Assembly (NCBI GenBank): GCA_900556055.1
Contig: USNJ01000028.1
Location: 1 to 15,370 of the forward strand
Origin: an uncultured Ruminococcus sp.
GTDB lineage: Bacteria > Bacillota > Clostridia > Oscillospirales > Ruminococcaceae
Reading direction: 5' to 3'
DNA: 15,370 nt
The position numbers and the translations under genes were made by a program. Below are positions 1-6,646 of this stretch, in pieces. Positions within the stretch are counted from its first letter, which is position 1. Every line of letters begins with the position of its first letter. The notes below the pieces were generated by a model. That model had not been told where the DNA came from and searched no databases. It was given only the letters and a program-made list of their open reading frames with translations.

Positions 1-381
1 TGCGAAATTCGTCAGCCCCACCATTTCCAGCATGCTGTCCGCGATGTCCTCGCGCTCATCTTTGGGGACGTGCATTATCTCCAGCGGGAGCATCACATTC
101 CTGCGGACTGTGCGCCAGTCATAGAGCACCGGGCTCTGGAACACTATGCCGTATCGCTGCGCCAGCCGGGCTTCCCGGGGAGTTACCCCGCCGACCGTTA
201 TCTTTCCGGAGGTCGGGTGGAGCAGATCCGCGATAATTCTAAGGAGCGTTGTCTTGCCGCAGCCCGAAGGTCCGAGCAGGCAAACAAATTCTCCCTCGTC
301 TGCACTCATGCTGACATTATTGAGCGCCGTAAAGCTGCCGTATTTTTTAGTGATGCCTTCTGCTCTGAGTAATTCCGCCAT
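1..381 (-). CDS. ABC transporter ATP-binding protein, NitT/TauT (SsuB/TauB-like) type, partial (C-terminus outside window)
   Basis: This is the ATPase of an ABC importer of the nitrate/sulfonate/taurine class. It would energise uptake of a small organic solute through a membrane permease. The ATG at 381-379 opens a frame that runs off the left edge, giving 127 residues. Visible elements are the N-terminal beta strand with KKYG (about residues 12-15), Walker A GPSGCGKTT (about 37-45), and the Q-loop region VFQSPVLYDWRTV (about 92-104), whose trailing tryptophan is typical of SsuB/TauB-like proteins. The signature, Walker B and H-loop lie outside the window. A purine-rich AGAGGGGG precedes the ATG. 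Its promoter shares an octamer with the promoters of the aminotransferase and eutA genes. I therefore infer that the substrate is an aminoethyl compound such as 2-aminoethylphosphonate, taurine or ethanolamine. The substrate cannot be read from the ATPase itself; thiamine-precursor uptake (ThiZ-like) is an alternative. Confidence 0.9.
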   Translation of the reverse strand, partial: MAELLRAEGITKKYGSFTALNNVSMSADEGEFVCLLGPSGCGKTTLLRIIADLLHPTSGKITVGGVTPREARLAQRYGIVFQSPVLYDWRTVRRNVMLPLEIMHVPKDEREDIADSMLEMVGLTNFA

Positions 382-657
382 AATTAGCGCCCCCTCTTAT
401 CGGTTTACAAATACGGTGATCGTTTTTGCTCTCTCCGTATCGTTTGATTATAGTATAGCTTGGTGCCAGGGTAATGTAAATATAATTTTTGAAAGTTTGT
501 GTTAATAAACATTCATTTTTGAATCCAACAGCAGTTTTTGTACAAAACCATCAAATCATCATTCTATCGTGTTTTATCTGTTATAATTTGATTAACAGAG
601 CCGCAAGATTGACTTGATTATGCAAGATACCAAGTTAAACATTGCATTGCGATGTAT
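382..657. other. Intergenic region without a supported gene
   Basis: This AT-rich stretch lies between the minus-strand ABC gene and the terminator of the aminotransferase gene. It holds the ABC promoter and a short unsupported inverted repeat (ACTTG/CAAGT, about 611-635). A plus-strand TATAAT at 582-587 has no convincing -35 at 17 bp. One plus-strand frame of 53 codons starts at 620 but has no ribosome binding site and overlaps the aminotransferase gene antisense, so it is not called. Confidence 0.6.
452..480 (-). promoter_or_regulatory. Sigma-A promoter of the ABC ATPase gene with TGGCACCA operator in spacer
   Basis: On the minus strand the -35 is TTTACA (480-475), the spacer is exactly 17 bp and the -10 is TATACT (457-452). 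The octamer TGGCACCA occupies spacer positions 7-14 (468-461). The start point would fall near 445, leaving about a 64-nt leader before the ATG. The -35 and -10 each match consensus at 5 of 6 positions. The octamer has the same placement in two other promoters of this window, so it is read as a regulator binding site. Confidence 0.75.
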
Positions 658-694
658 TAAAAAAATCGGTGCGGCTCATATGGACCGCATCGAT
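658..694 (-). terminator. Rho-independent terminator of the aminotransferase gene
   Basis: On the minus strand, 16 nt past the stop codon, ATCGATGCGG (694-685) pairs with CCGCACCGAT (674-665) with one A/C mismatch. The loop is 10 nt and contains CATATG. The right arm is followed directly by a run of six T (664-659). This ends the phnW-like transcript before the ABC gene's promoter region. Confidence 0.75.
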
Positions 695-710
695 GCAGAA
701 ATTATTCCGA

Positions 711-1844
711 TCAATATTCAGCGGGAATTGAAACACCCGTTGCAATGCATGCTTCCTCAAAGACCTTCCAGAAGTTCTTGATGTCCTCGGGATAGATCTG
801 ACCAAGTGTGCAAAGGCGGAACGTATCCGTGCTTGCGACCTTTCCGGGATAGATAGTAAATCCGCGCTCGTAGCAATAATCATGGATCTTCTTGAAATCC
901 CAGTTAGGATCGTTCGGATACTTTATGGAAACTACCATGCCGCTCTGCCATTCACGCTTGATGATATCCCTGAAGCCAAGGCGTTCCTTGCCCTCGTGGA
1001 TAGCATTCCACACATCGATATGACGCTGATAACGCTTTTCTTCGCCGTCTGCCCAATATTCGAGGATCGCCTGCTTCGTTGCATAAACGGTCTGAACGGG
1101 AGGTGTAAAATGCATCTCGCCTGTTTTCTCGAAGAAATCATACTGGAGATAAAGATTGCAGTAATAGGAGCGTGTCGGGTAATCCTTGGACTTTTCGATA
1201 AGCTCCTTATTTCCGACGATAAACGAAAGTCCCGTGAATGCCATAAGTCCCTTCTGAGCGGATGCCATAACGAAGTCGATGTTGTCCCTGTCCATGTCGA
1301 TAGGGATCATTGCGTATGTCGATGTAGTATCAACAACAAATGTGCAGCCGTATCTGTGAGCGATCTCGCCTATATCCTTGATAGGATTGAGAATTCCTGT
1401 GCCTGTTTCATTGTGTGTTGTATAAACAACAGCGATATCGGGATCGGATCTCAGCGCTTCCTCGACCTTTGCGAGATCGGGACGCTCATCAAAAGCAAAT
1501 TTCATATCAATATATGGCAGATGATAATACTGTGCGACCTCAACGCCTCTTGATGTATATGCGCCGTTATCAACGAACAGTATCTTCTTGCCCTCAGGCA
1601 GCAGCGAGTTCACGCAAACGTCGATATTCATTGTGCCTGAACCTGTGAACAGTACCGATGTGTACTTTTCGGGATCGCCGTGAACGATCTTCACAAGCTC
1701 ACCCCTCATCCATCTCATGATATCACCGAATTCCTTTTCACGGGGACAGATATCGGGAACGACCTGTGCGTATTTAACGGTATCAGTCGTTGTTGCGGGT
1801 CCGGGGTTTAAAAGTACGTTTCTTTTTACAGGTTCAAATGCCAT
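711..1844 (-). CDS. phnW: Class V PLP-dependent aminotransferase, 2-aminoethylphosphonate--pyruvate transaminase-like
   Basis: The predicted protein is a 377-residue fold-type I aminotransferase of the PhnW/AGXT group, cytosolic, with no signal peptide. PhnW moves the amino group of 2-aminoethylphosphonate to pyruvate, giving phosphonoacetaldehyde and alanine. Visible signs are an N-terminal LLNPGPATTT (11-20), a phosphate-binding GSGT (68-71), THNETGTG (143-150), Asp172 in VDTTST (expected to contact the pyridine nitrogen) and the likely Schiff-base Lys198 in ASAQKGLM. The N-terminal part resembles 2-AEP transaminases, while the SAQKGLM context is closer to serine/alanine-glyoxylate enzymes, so the substrate is uncertain. 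I chose the ATG at 1844 because AAAAGGAG lies about 9 nt upstream; an in-frame ATG at 1886 has no such site. The gene has its own promoter with the shared octamer and its own terminator. No phnX or pepM gene is visible in the window. Confidence 0.85.
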   Translation of the reverse strand: MAFEPVKRNVLLNPGPATTTDTVKYAQVVPDICPREKEFGDIMRWMRGELVKIVHGDPEKYTSVLFTGSGTMNIDVCVNSLLPEGKKILFVDNGAYTSRGVEVAQYYHLPYIDMKFAFDERPDLAKVEEALRSDPDIAVVYTTHNETGTGILNPIKDIGEIAHRYGCTFVVDTTSTYAMIPIDMDRDNIDFVMASAQKGLMAFTGLSFIVGNKELIEKSKDYPTRSYYCNLYLQYDFFEKTGEMHFTPPVQTVYATKQAILEYWADGEEKRYQRHIDVWNAIHEGKERLGFRDIIKREWQSGMVVSIKYPNDPNWDFKKIHDYCYERGFTIYPGKVASTDTFRLCTLGQIYPEDIKNFWKVFEEACIATGVSIPAEY

Positions 1845-1897
1845 AATAAACAGCTCCTTTTCGTATGTTGCCTTAGCGGTTTTCATTTGACAAGCTT

Positions 1898-1926
1898 ATG
1901 GTAACATGGTGCCAACATTGTGTCAA
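1898..1926 (-). promoter_or_regulatory. Promoter of the phnW-like gene with TGGCACCA operator in spacer
   Basis: On the minus strand the -35 is a consensus TTGACA (1926-1921), the spacer is 17 bp and the -10 is TACCAT (1903-1898), preceded by an extended TGT. TGGCACCA lies at spacer positions 7-14 (1914-1907). The weak -10 (4 of 6) and the octamer inside the spacer suggest regulated expression. The predicted start near 1891 leaves a leader of about 47 nt. Confidence 0.75.
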
Positions 1927-1946
1927 TAGCAAATTTGTGATATCAT
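1918..1946 (+). promoter_or_regulatory. Divergent promoter of the EamA gene overlapping the phnW-like promoter
   Basis: On the plus strand TTGTGT (1918-1923), a 17-bp spacer and TATCAT (1941-1946), preceded by TGA as an extended -10, form a plausible promoter. Its -35 overlaps the -35 of the opposing phnW-like promoter. The shared octamer (1907-1914) ends three bases upstream of it. A protein bound there could affect both directions. Confidence 0.55.
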
Positions 1947-1968
1947 CAGAGCAAAGGAGATGATCAAA

Positions 1969-2835
1969 ATGATCGCACTGCTGCTTATAGCATCGGCTGT
2001 CTGCCATGCAGGCTGGAACATTATCGCAAAGGGCGCAAAGGACAAACTGACATTTCTGTGGTGCCAGATCGTGTTCGCAGCTGCTGTGATGACGGTGCCG
2101 GTTCTGCTTTTCTGCCCTGCCCCGAAGCCCAAAGTATATATCTTCCTTGCAATATCGGGGATCATGCAGGCGGCGTATTATTTTCTGCTCGCAAAGACAT
2201 ATTCTATCGGCGAGATATCGGTAGTATATCCGCTGACAAGAGGAAGTGCGCCCGTGTTTGTGTGCCTGTTTTCGGCACTCGTGGGAACAGAAAACATCAC
2301 TCTGCCTGTATTTCTGTCAGTCCTGATGATATTCGCAGGGATATATACCGTGAATATGAAAAAATTCTCAGCAGAGGAATTCGCCGCCCCGATAAAGACG
2401 CTTGCAAAGGTCCCGCAGACACGCCTTGCGCTGCTGAACGGTCTTATCGTTGCCGCCTACACAATGAGCGACAGCCGTTCCGTCGGATACTGCGATCCGC
2501 TTATGATATACTGGGTGATAGCAGTCATTCCCGCCGTTCTACTTGCGCCAATGATAATAAAGCGAGGCAGATTATCGGAAGAGATAAAATGCGGCAAATT
2601 CAGGATAGCTGCCGTTTCACTTCTGACATTTGCGGCATATTTTCTTGTGCTGACGGCTATGAAGCACGCCGGAGCAAGCTATGTATCCGCAGTCAGGGAA
2701 ATGTCGGTGATATTCGTTGCCGTTTACTCTGCCGCAAAGCTGAAAGAAAGTCTGCCTGCGTCCAAGATAGCGGGATCGGTCATGATATTTGCGGGAATAG
2801 TGCTGCTTTCGTATTTCAGTGAAAAAATATCTTGA
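1969..2835 (+). CDS. EamA/DMT-superfamily membrane transporter
   Basis: The predicted protein is a 288-residue integral membrane protein made almost entirely of hydrophobic segments, consistent with the ten-helix EamA (drug/metabolite transporter) architecture of two five-helix halves. Recognisable pieces are the N-terminal CHAGWNIIAKGA (about 11-22) and the end of each half, with FAGIYTVNMKK and a closing MIFAGIVLLSYF. The start at 1969 is preferred because AAAGGAGA ends 8 nt before it. The ATG at 1960 abuts that site and is too close. The gene sits between the divergent phnW-like gene and eutABC, and its stop codon overlaps the -35 of the eutA promoter. No EutH permease is present in the window, so import or export of ethanolamine or a related amine is a reasonable guess, but it is only positional inference. 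EamA proteins have diverse substrates. Confidence 0.85.
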   Translation: MIALLLIASAVCHAGWNIIAKGAKDKLTFLWCQIVFAAAVMTVPVLLFCPAPKPKVYIFLAISGIMQAAYYFLLAKTYSIGEISVVYPLTRGSAPVFVCLFSALVGTENITLPVFLSVLMIFAGIYTVNMKKFSAEEFAAPIKTLAKVPQTRLALLNGLIVAAYTMSDSRSVGYCDPLMIYWVIAVIPAVLLAPMIIKRGRLSEEIKCGKFRIAAVSLLTFAAYFLVLTAMKHAGASYVSAVREMSVIFVAVYSAAKLKESLPASKIAGSVMIFAGIVLLSYFSEKIS

Positions 2836-2860
2836 CATTATGTTGGCACCAAGATATAAT
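2832..2860 (+). promoter_or_regulatory. Consensus promoter of eutABC with TGGCACCA operator in spacer
   Basis: TTGACA (2832-2837), a 17-bp spacer and TATAAT (2855-2860) match both sigma-A hexamers perfectly. TGGCACCA occupies spacer positions 7-14 (2844-2851), within the larger inverted repeat TTGGCACCAA. A promoter this strong for a catabolic operon normally needs repression, which fits a repressor seated between -35 and -10. The start is predicted near 2867. Confidence 0.85.
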
Positions 2861-2880
2861 CATATAAAAACAAACAAACT

Positions 2881-2927
2881 TGGCAGCAATGGCGTTGTAT
2901 TACAGCGTCATCGGCTGCCATTTTTTT
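2881..2927 (+). terminator. Intrinsic terminator-like hairpin in the eutA leader (candidate attenuator)
   Basis: TGGCAGC (2881-2887) pairs with GCTGCCA (2914-2920). After a small bulge, ATGGCGTTG (2889-2897) pairs with CAGCGTCAT (2903-2911), with two G-T wobbles, across a 5-nt loop. Seven T follow (2921-2927). The hairpin lies downstream of the eutA promoter and a few bases upstream of the eutA ribosome binding site. It may terminate the EamA transcript, but any RNA begun at the eutA promoter must also cross it, so it can act as an attenuator. Confidence 0.75.
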
Positions 2928-2944
2928 AAAGGGCGGTGAAGAGC

Positions 2945-4357
2945 GTGGAAGAAAAAATACTGAGTGCGGGCATTGATGTCGGCACGTCCACAACCCAGGT
3001 GATATTCAGCCGCATGACAGTCAGGAACACCGGCGGCTTCGGAAGTGTGCCAAAGATCGAAATAACCGACAAGGAGATCATCTACGAGAGCGGCATAATG
3101 TTCACTCCGCTTCTCTCGGAAAATGAGATTGACAGCAGCGGAGTCAAGGCGATAGTTTCGGAAGAATACCGCAGATCGGGCATCTCACCCGAGGACATTT
3201 CAACGGGTGCTGTCATCATCACGGGAGAAACATCACGGAAGCGGAATGCATCTGCCGTTGCTGCGGCACTTTCGGAATTTGCGGGAAGCTTCGTGGTCGC
3301 TGCGGCAGGTCCCGATCTTGAATCCGTCCTTGCGGGAAAGGGTTCGGGCGCTGCGGAGCTGTCTGCCGAGACAGGGAAAATCACCGCAAATTTCGACATT
3401 GGCGGAGGAACAACAAACATCTGTGTTTTCCGTGACGGCGTTCCTGCCGATACCGCATGTCTTGACATAGGCGGACGGCTCATAAAGGTGAACAGTGAGC
3501 ATAGGATAACCTACATTTCACAGAAACTCGGCAGGCTTATGCAAATGAAAAATATTATCCTGAATGTCGGGGATATTCTTGACGAAGCATTGGCGGATAT
3601 CATAGCATCGGAAATGACGGAAGTGATAGAACAGGCGGCAGGTCTGAGAGATCCCGATAAAAGACTTGATCTTATGATAACAAATCATGGTCTGACAAAA
3701 GGAATATCACCTGAGATCATCACATTTTCGGGCGGCGTTGCCGATTGTATGAACGGAGGCGGAGATAAATTCCGCTATGGAGACATCGGCGTTTTTCTGG
3801 GCGAAGCTGTCAGCCGTTCGCCGCTGCTTACCCCGTTTATGACAGAAAGCTCGGCGGAAACTATCCGTGCGACAGTCATAGGTGCGGGAAATTTCAGCAT
3901 GGAAGTCTCGGGCAGCACGATAGAATACAAAGGCTGTTCCCTGCCGATAAAAAATATCCCCGCCGCGGGATTGAAGCTTGATTCCGCGGACGATCTTCCG
4001 ATGCTTGCCGAGCAGGTCAGCGAAGCACTGTCACGATATGAAGCACCGCTTACGGCTCTCACCTTCAAGGGTATCCCCTGCCCGTCATTTGCGCAGATCG
4101 AAGCTATGGCAGACGCTTTCTTTGATGGCGCACATGAGTATATCTCCGAGGGAAAGCCGCTTATCCTCGTGATGGAAGCTGACACGGGAAAGGCACTCGG
4201 TCAGGCTCTGAAGCGGCGCATAAAAGGCAGCTGCGGATTTGTCTGCATTGATGGGATATCCTGTTCGGACGGCGATTTCATCGACATCGGCGAGCCGCTC
4301 GCACACGGCAAGGTGCTGCCTGTTATCGTTAAAACACTGATATTTTCAATGGGGTGA
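2945..4357 (+). CDS. eutA: Ethanolamine ammonia-lyase reactivating factor EutA
   Basis: EutA is the ATP-dependent chaperone that removes damaged cobalamin from ethanolamine ammonia-lyase so that fresh adenosylcobalamin can bind. The 470-residue product matches the family length (E. coli EutA is about 467). It shows the ASKHA nucleotide-binding pattern: phosphate-1 loop DVGTSTT (about residues 11-17) and phosphate-2 loop DIGGGTTN (about 151-158). A later stretch, TFSGGVADCM, matches the adenosine-region glycine pattern. The start is a GTG. I prefer the one at 2945, with GGTGA five bases upstream; the GTG at 2936 is in frame but has only a crowded AAAGGG. It is the first gene of a tight eutABC operon, with only 4 nt between its stop and the eutB start. 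Both the operator and the leader hairpin precede it. Confidence 0.92.
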   Translation: MEEKILSAGIDVGTSTTQVIFSRMTVRNTGGFGSVPKIEITDKEIIYESGIMFTPLLSENEIDSSGVKAIVSEEYRRSGISPEDISTGAVIITGETSRKRNASAVAAALSEFAGSFVVAAAGPDLESVLAGKGSGAAELSAETGKITANFDIGGGTTNICVFRDGVPADTACLDIGGRLIKVNSEHRITYISQKLGRLMQMKNIILNVGDILDEALADIIASEMTEVIEQAAGLRDPDKRLDLMITNHGLTKGISPEIITFSGGVADCMNGGGDKFRYGDIGVFLGEAVSRSPLLTPFMTESSAETIRATVIGAGNFSMEVSGSTIEYKGCSLPIKNIPAAGLKLDSADDLPMLAEQVSEALSRYEAPLTALTFKGIPCPSFAQIEAMADAFFDGAHEYISEGKPLILVMEADTGKALGQALKRRIKGSCGFVCIDGISCSDGDFIDIGEPLAHGKVLPVIVKTLIFSMG

Positions 4358-4361
4358 TTTT

Positions 4362-5741
4362 ATGGCATACAAAGTCAGACTGTACGGACGGACATACGAA
4401 TTCGGCAGTGTCCGTGAGGTTATGGCAAAGGCAAACGAGCTGAAATCGGGCGACTGTCTTGCAGGGATAGCCGCAGAGGATGCAAAGGAACGCATTGCCG
4501 CAAAAATGGCGCTTGCAAACATGACTGTGCATGAGATAAGGGAAAATCCCGCCGTGCCTTATGAGCTTGATTCGGTCACAAGGATAATCCAGGACGATCT
4601 GAATATCCCGATATACAATGAGATCAAGGGCATGACTATCGCCGAGCTTCGTGAATGGATGCTCGACAGCGCAACAACGGGAGATATGATACTCCGTGCG
4701 GGACGGGGCATGACAAGCGAGGTCATAGCCGCCGTATGCAAGCTGATGGGAAATCTTGACCTTATGTATGCTGCGAAAAAGATCGACATTGTGACCCACT
4801 GCAACACATCGGTAGGTCTTCCAGGAACTATGTGTTCACGTCTTCAGCCAAATCACCCGACAGATGATCCGAAAGGTGTTGCCGCATCTCTGCTCGAGGG
4901 ACTTTCCTACGGCATGGGCGATGCTGTTATCGGGCTTAATCCCGCAACGGATTCAGCTGATTCGACAGGCGAAATACTCCGACTTTTCAAGGACGTTATG
5001 AACAAATACGAAATACCGACACAGAACTGCGTTCTTTCCCATGTAACGACGCAGATGGAAGCTATCCGCAGAGGCGCACCCGCCGATCTCTGCTTCCAGT
5101 CGATAGCAGGCTCCGAAAAGTCAATGGACGCTTTCGGTGTGACGGTCGGAATGCTTGAAGAAGCAAACGAACTGATGAGGACAGACGGCACGGGAACAGG
5201 TCCGAACTATATGTATTTCGAAACAGGACAGGCATCGGAACTTTCCTCGGACGGTCACAACGGCTGGGATCAGCAGACGATGGAATCACGCTGCTACGGA
5301 CTTGCACGGCACTATTCGCCGTTTCTCGTGAACACGGTCGTCGGCTTTATCGGTCCTGAATATCTCTACGGAAGCGATCAGATACTGCGTGCGGGTCTGG
5401 AGGACAATTTCTGCGGACACGTCCACGGTCTGCCTATGGGCTGCGACGTATGCTACACGAACCACAACACCTGCGATCAGAGTGCAATGGATAACCTGCT
5501 CGTGATGCTCGGTGCTGCGGGCGTAAACTATGTCATGGCTATCCCGCACGGAGATGATATCATGCTCATGTATCAGACGACGGGACATCATGACGTATTC
5601 GCAGCACGTGAGATACTCGGTCTGAAACCAAATCCCGAGTTTGAAAAGTGGATGATGAAGTGGGGCATAATCGACGAAAACGGCAGATACACCGACCGTG
5701 CGGGAGATCCGACCATATTTGGCGAGGGGGCGATCATATGA
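4362..5741 (+). CDS. eutB: Ethanolamine ammonia-lyase large (catalytic) subunit EutB
   Basis: EutB is the TIM-barrel catalytic subunit of the AdoCbl-dependent lyase that converts ethanolamine to acetaldehyde and ammonia. The product is 459 residues, about family length. Residues that bind substrate in the Salmonella/E. coli enzyme appear at matching numbers: Arg160 in CSRLQPNHP, Asn193 in GLNPATDS and Glu287 in YFETGQ. The segments NTVVGFIGPEYLYG and GLPMGCDVCYTNHN are strongly diagnostic. The ribosome binding site GGGGTGA coincides with the end of eutA, suggesting translational coupling. The enzyme needs adenosylcobalamin, but no cobalamin adenosyltransferase gene or cobalamin riboswitch is visible nearby. 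Nothing in the sequence suggests a broken gene. Confidence 0.97.
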   Translation: MAYKVRLYGRTYEFGSVREVMAKANELKSGDCLAGIAAEDAKERIAAKMALANMTVHEIRENPAVPYELDSVTRIIQDDLNIPIYNEIKGMTIAELREWMLDSATTGDMILRAGRGMTSEVIAAVCKLMGNLDLMYAAKKIDIVTHCNTSVGLPGTMCSRLQPNHPTDDPKGVAASLLEGLSYGMGDAVIGLNPATDSADSTGEILRLFKDVMNKYEIPTQNCVLSHVTTQMEAIRRGAPADLCFQSIAGSEKSMDAFGVTVGMLEEANELMRTDGTGTGPNYMYFETGQASELSSDGHNGWDQQTMESRCYGLARHYSPFLVNTVVGFIGPEYLYGSDQILRAGLEDNFCGHVHGLPMGCDVCYTNHNTCDQSAMDNLLVMLGAAGVNYVMAIPHGDDIMLMYQTTGHHDVFAAREILGLKPNPEFEKWMMKWGIIDENGRYTDRAGDPTIFGEGAII

Positions 5742-6526
5742 ATTTCAATTCCTTTTTCGACTATGAACATAACGATATAACTGCGATAAAAATGCAGGAG
5801 TTCTGTCTGCTGAGTTCTCCCGAGGATCCGAAGCAGATGCAGCTGCTGAAAGAAAAAACGCCCGCCAGGATAGGCATGGGACACTGCGGCGCACGCTATC
5901 CGACAGCTTCATATCTCAGGTTCCGTGCGGATCAGGCGGCGGCTGCGGATGCCGTATTTGCCGAAGTTGACAGCGGGCTTGTCAAGGAATTGGGACTCTT
6001 TGAGGTGCGCACCAGATGCGAAAACAAGCATATGATGCTGACACGTCCCGACCTCGGCAGGCTGTTTGACGAGGAAACTCAGAAGATCATCTCCGAGCGA
6101 TGCAGGCACGATGTCGATGTCCAGATATATGTCGGCGATGGGCTTTGTGCGCCGAGCGTAGGTGCAAATGTCCCCGATATTCTGCCTGCTGTCACAAAGG
6201 AGCTTGAAGCGGAGGGCGTGACTGTCGGAACTCCGTTTTTCGTGAGATACTGCCGTGTAAATACAGCAAGGACTATCGCTCCCCTGCTGAATTCAAAGCT
6301 CACCTGCGTGCTTATCGGCGAGCGGCCCGGACTTCTGACAGCGGAAAGCATGTCGGCTTACATGGCTTACAATGCCCGTCCCGATATGCAGGAATCGGAA
6401 TATACCGTAGTTTCAAACATCAGCCGCCATGGTATCCCGCCCGTTGAGGCAGCAGCGCATATAGCCGAGCTTATGCTTGAGATACTGAAGCAGAAAAAGA
6501 GCGGAGTTGAATTGAAGCTTACGTAA
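5738..6526 (+). CDS. eutC: Ethanolamine ammonia-lyase small subunit EutC
   Basis: EutC is the small subunit that, with EutB, holds adenosylcobalamin. The product is 262 residues, shorter at the N-terminus than the E. coli protein (about 295), where the extra segment includes an N-terminal targeting/solubility extension. The loss fits the absence of microcompartment shell genes in this window. Diagnostic stretches are ARIGMGHCGARYPT, YVGDGLCAPSVG and ISRHGIPPVEAA. The ATG at 5738 overlaps the eutB stop by four bases (ATGA) and has a GAGGGGG site about 7 nt upstream. An in-frame ATG at 5648 would lie inside eutB and is not used. A strong terminator follows. Confidence 0.95.
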   Translation: MNFNSFFDYEHNDITAIKMQEFCLLSSPEDPKQMQLLKEKTPARIGMGHCGARYPTASYLRFRADQAAAADAVFAEVDSGLVKELGLFEVRTRCENKHMMLTRPDLGRLFDEETQKIISERCRHDVDVQIYVGDGLCAPSVGANVPDILPAVTKELEAEGVTVGTPFFVRYCRVNTARTIAPLLNSKLTCVLIGERPGLLTAESMSAYMAYNARPDMQESEYTVVSNISRHGIPPVEAAAHIAELMLEILKQKKSGVELKLT

Positions 6527-6545
6527 ATCCCGCAGAATATTGCAA

Positions 6546-6590
6546 AAGCCGCATATGATGATTTTCATCGTCATATGCGGCTTGATTTTT
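6546..6590 (+). terminator. Rho-independent terminator after eutC
   Basis: The arms at 6546-6562 and 6567-6583 form a 17-bp stem with a single T-G wobble and a TTTC tetraloop. A short T-rich tail (GATTTTTG) follows. It begins 20 nt after the eutC stop and separates eutABC from the AraC-family gene, which has its own promoter. Confidence 0.88.
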
Positions 6591-6591
6591 G

Positions 6592-6620
6592 TTGAATGCG
6601 GCGGTGTTATATGCTATAAT
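6592..6620 (+). promoter_or_regulatory. Promoter of the AraC-family regulator gene
   Basis: TTGAAT (6592-6597), a 17-bp spacer and TATAAT (6615-6620), preceded by TGC as an extended -10, make a good sigma-A promoter. The ribosome binding site CGGAGGA (6636-6642) precedes the ATG at 6647. The TGGCACCA octamer is absent here. Confidence 0.75.
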
Positions 6621-6646
6621 AGAAAAAAATACTTGCGGAGGATATT

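Noticed and set aside
620..781. 53-codon plus-strand open frame antisense to the end of the phnW-like gene
   Set aside because: There is no ribosome binding site, it overlaps the terminator and coding region of a well-supported gene, and it resembles no known protein.
882..1553. 223-codon plus-strand open frame
   Set aside because: It is entirely antisense to the well-supported aminotransferase gene and has no family resemblance.
461..2851. TGGCAC in the three promoters as sigma-54 -24 elements
   Set aside because: A sigma-54 promoter needs a TTGC-like -12 at fixed spacing. None of the three has GC there, while all have good sigma-A -35 and -10 hexamers at 17 bp.
2867..2944. Cobalamin riboswitch or EutV/ANTAR paired hairpins in front of eutA
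   Set aside because: The leader is only about 78 nt, too short for a B12 riboswitch. It has one hairpin with a 5-nt loop, not the paired hexaloops of ANTAR sites.
5648..5737. Extended N-terminus for EutC from the ATG at 5648
   Set aside because: It would run 90 bases inside eutB in another frame with no resemblance to EutC. The ATGA overlap start at 5738 is standard for coupled subunits.
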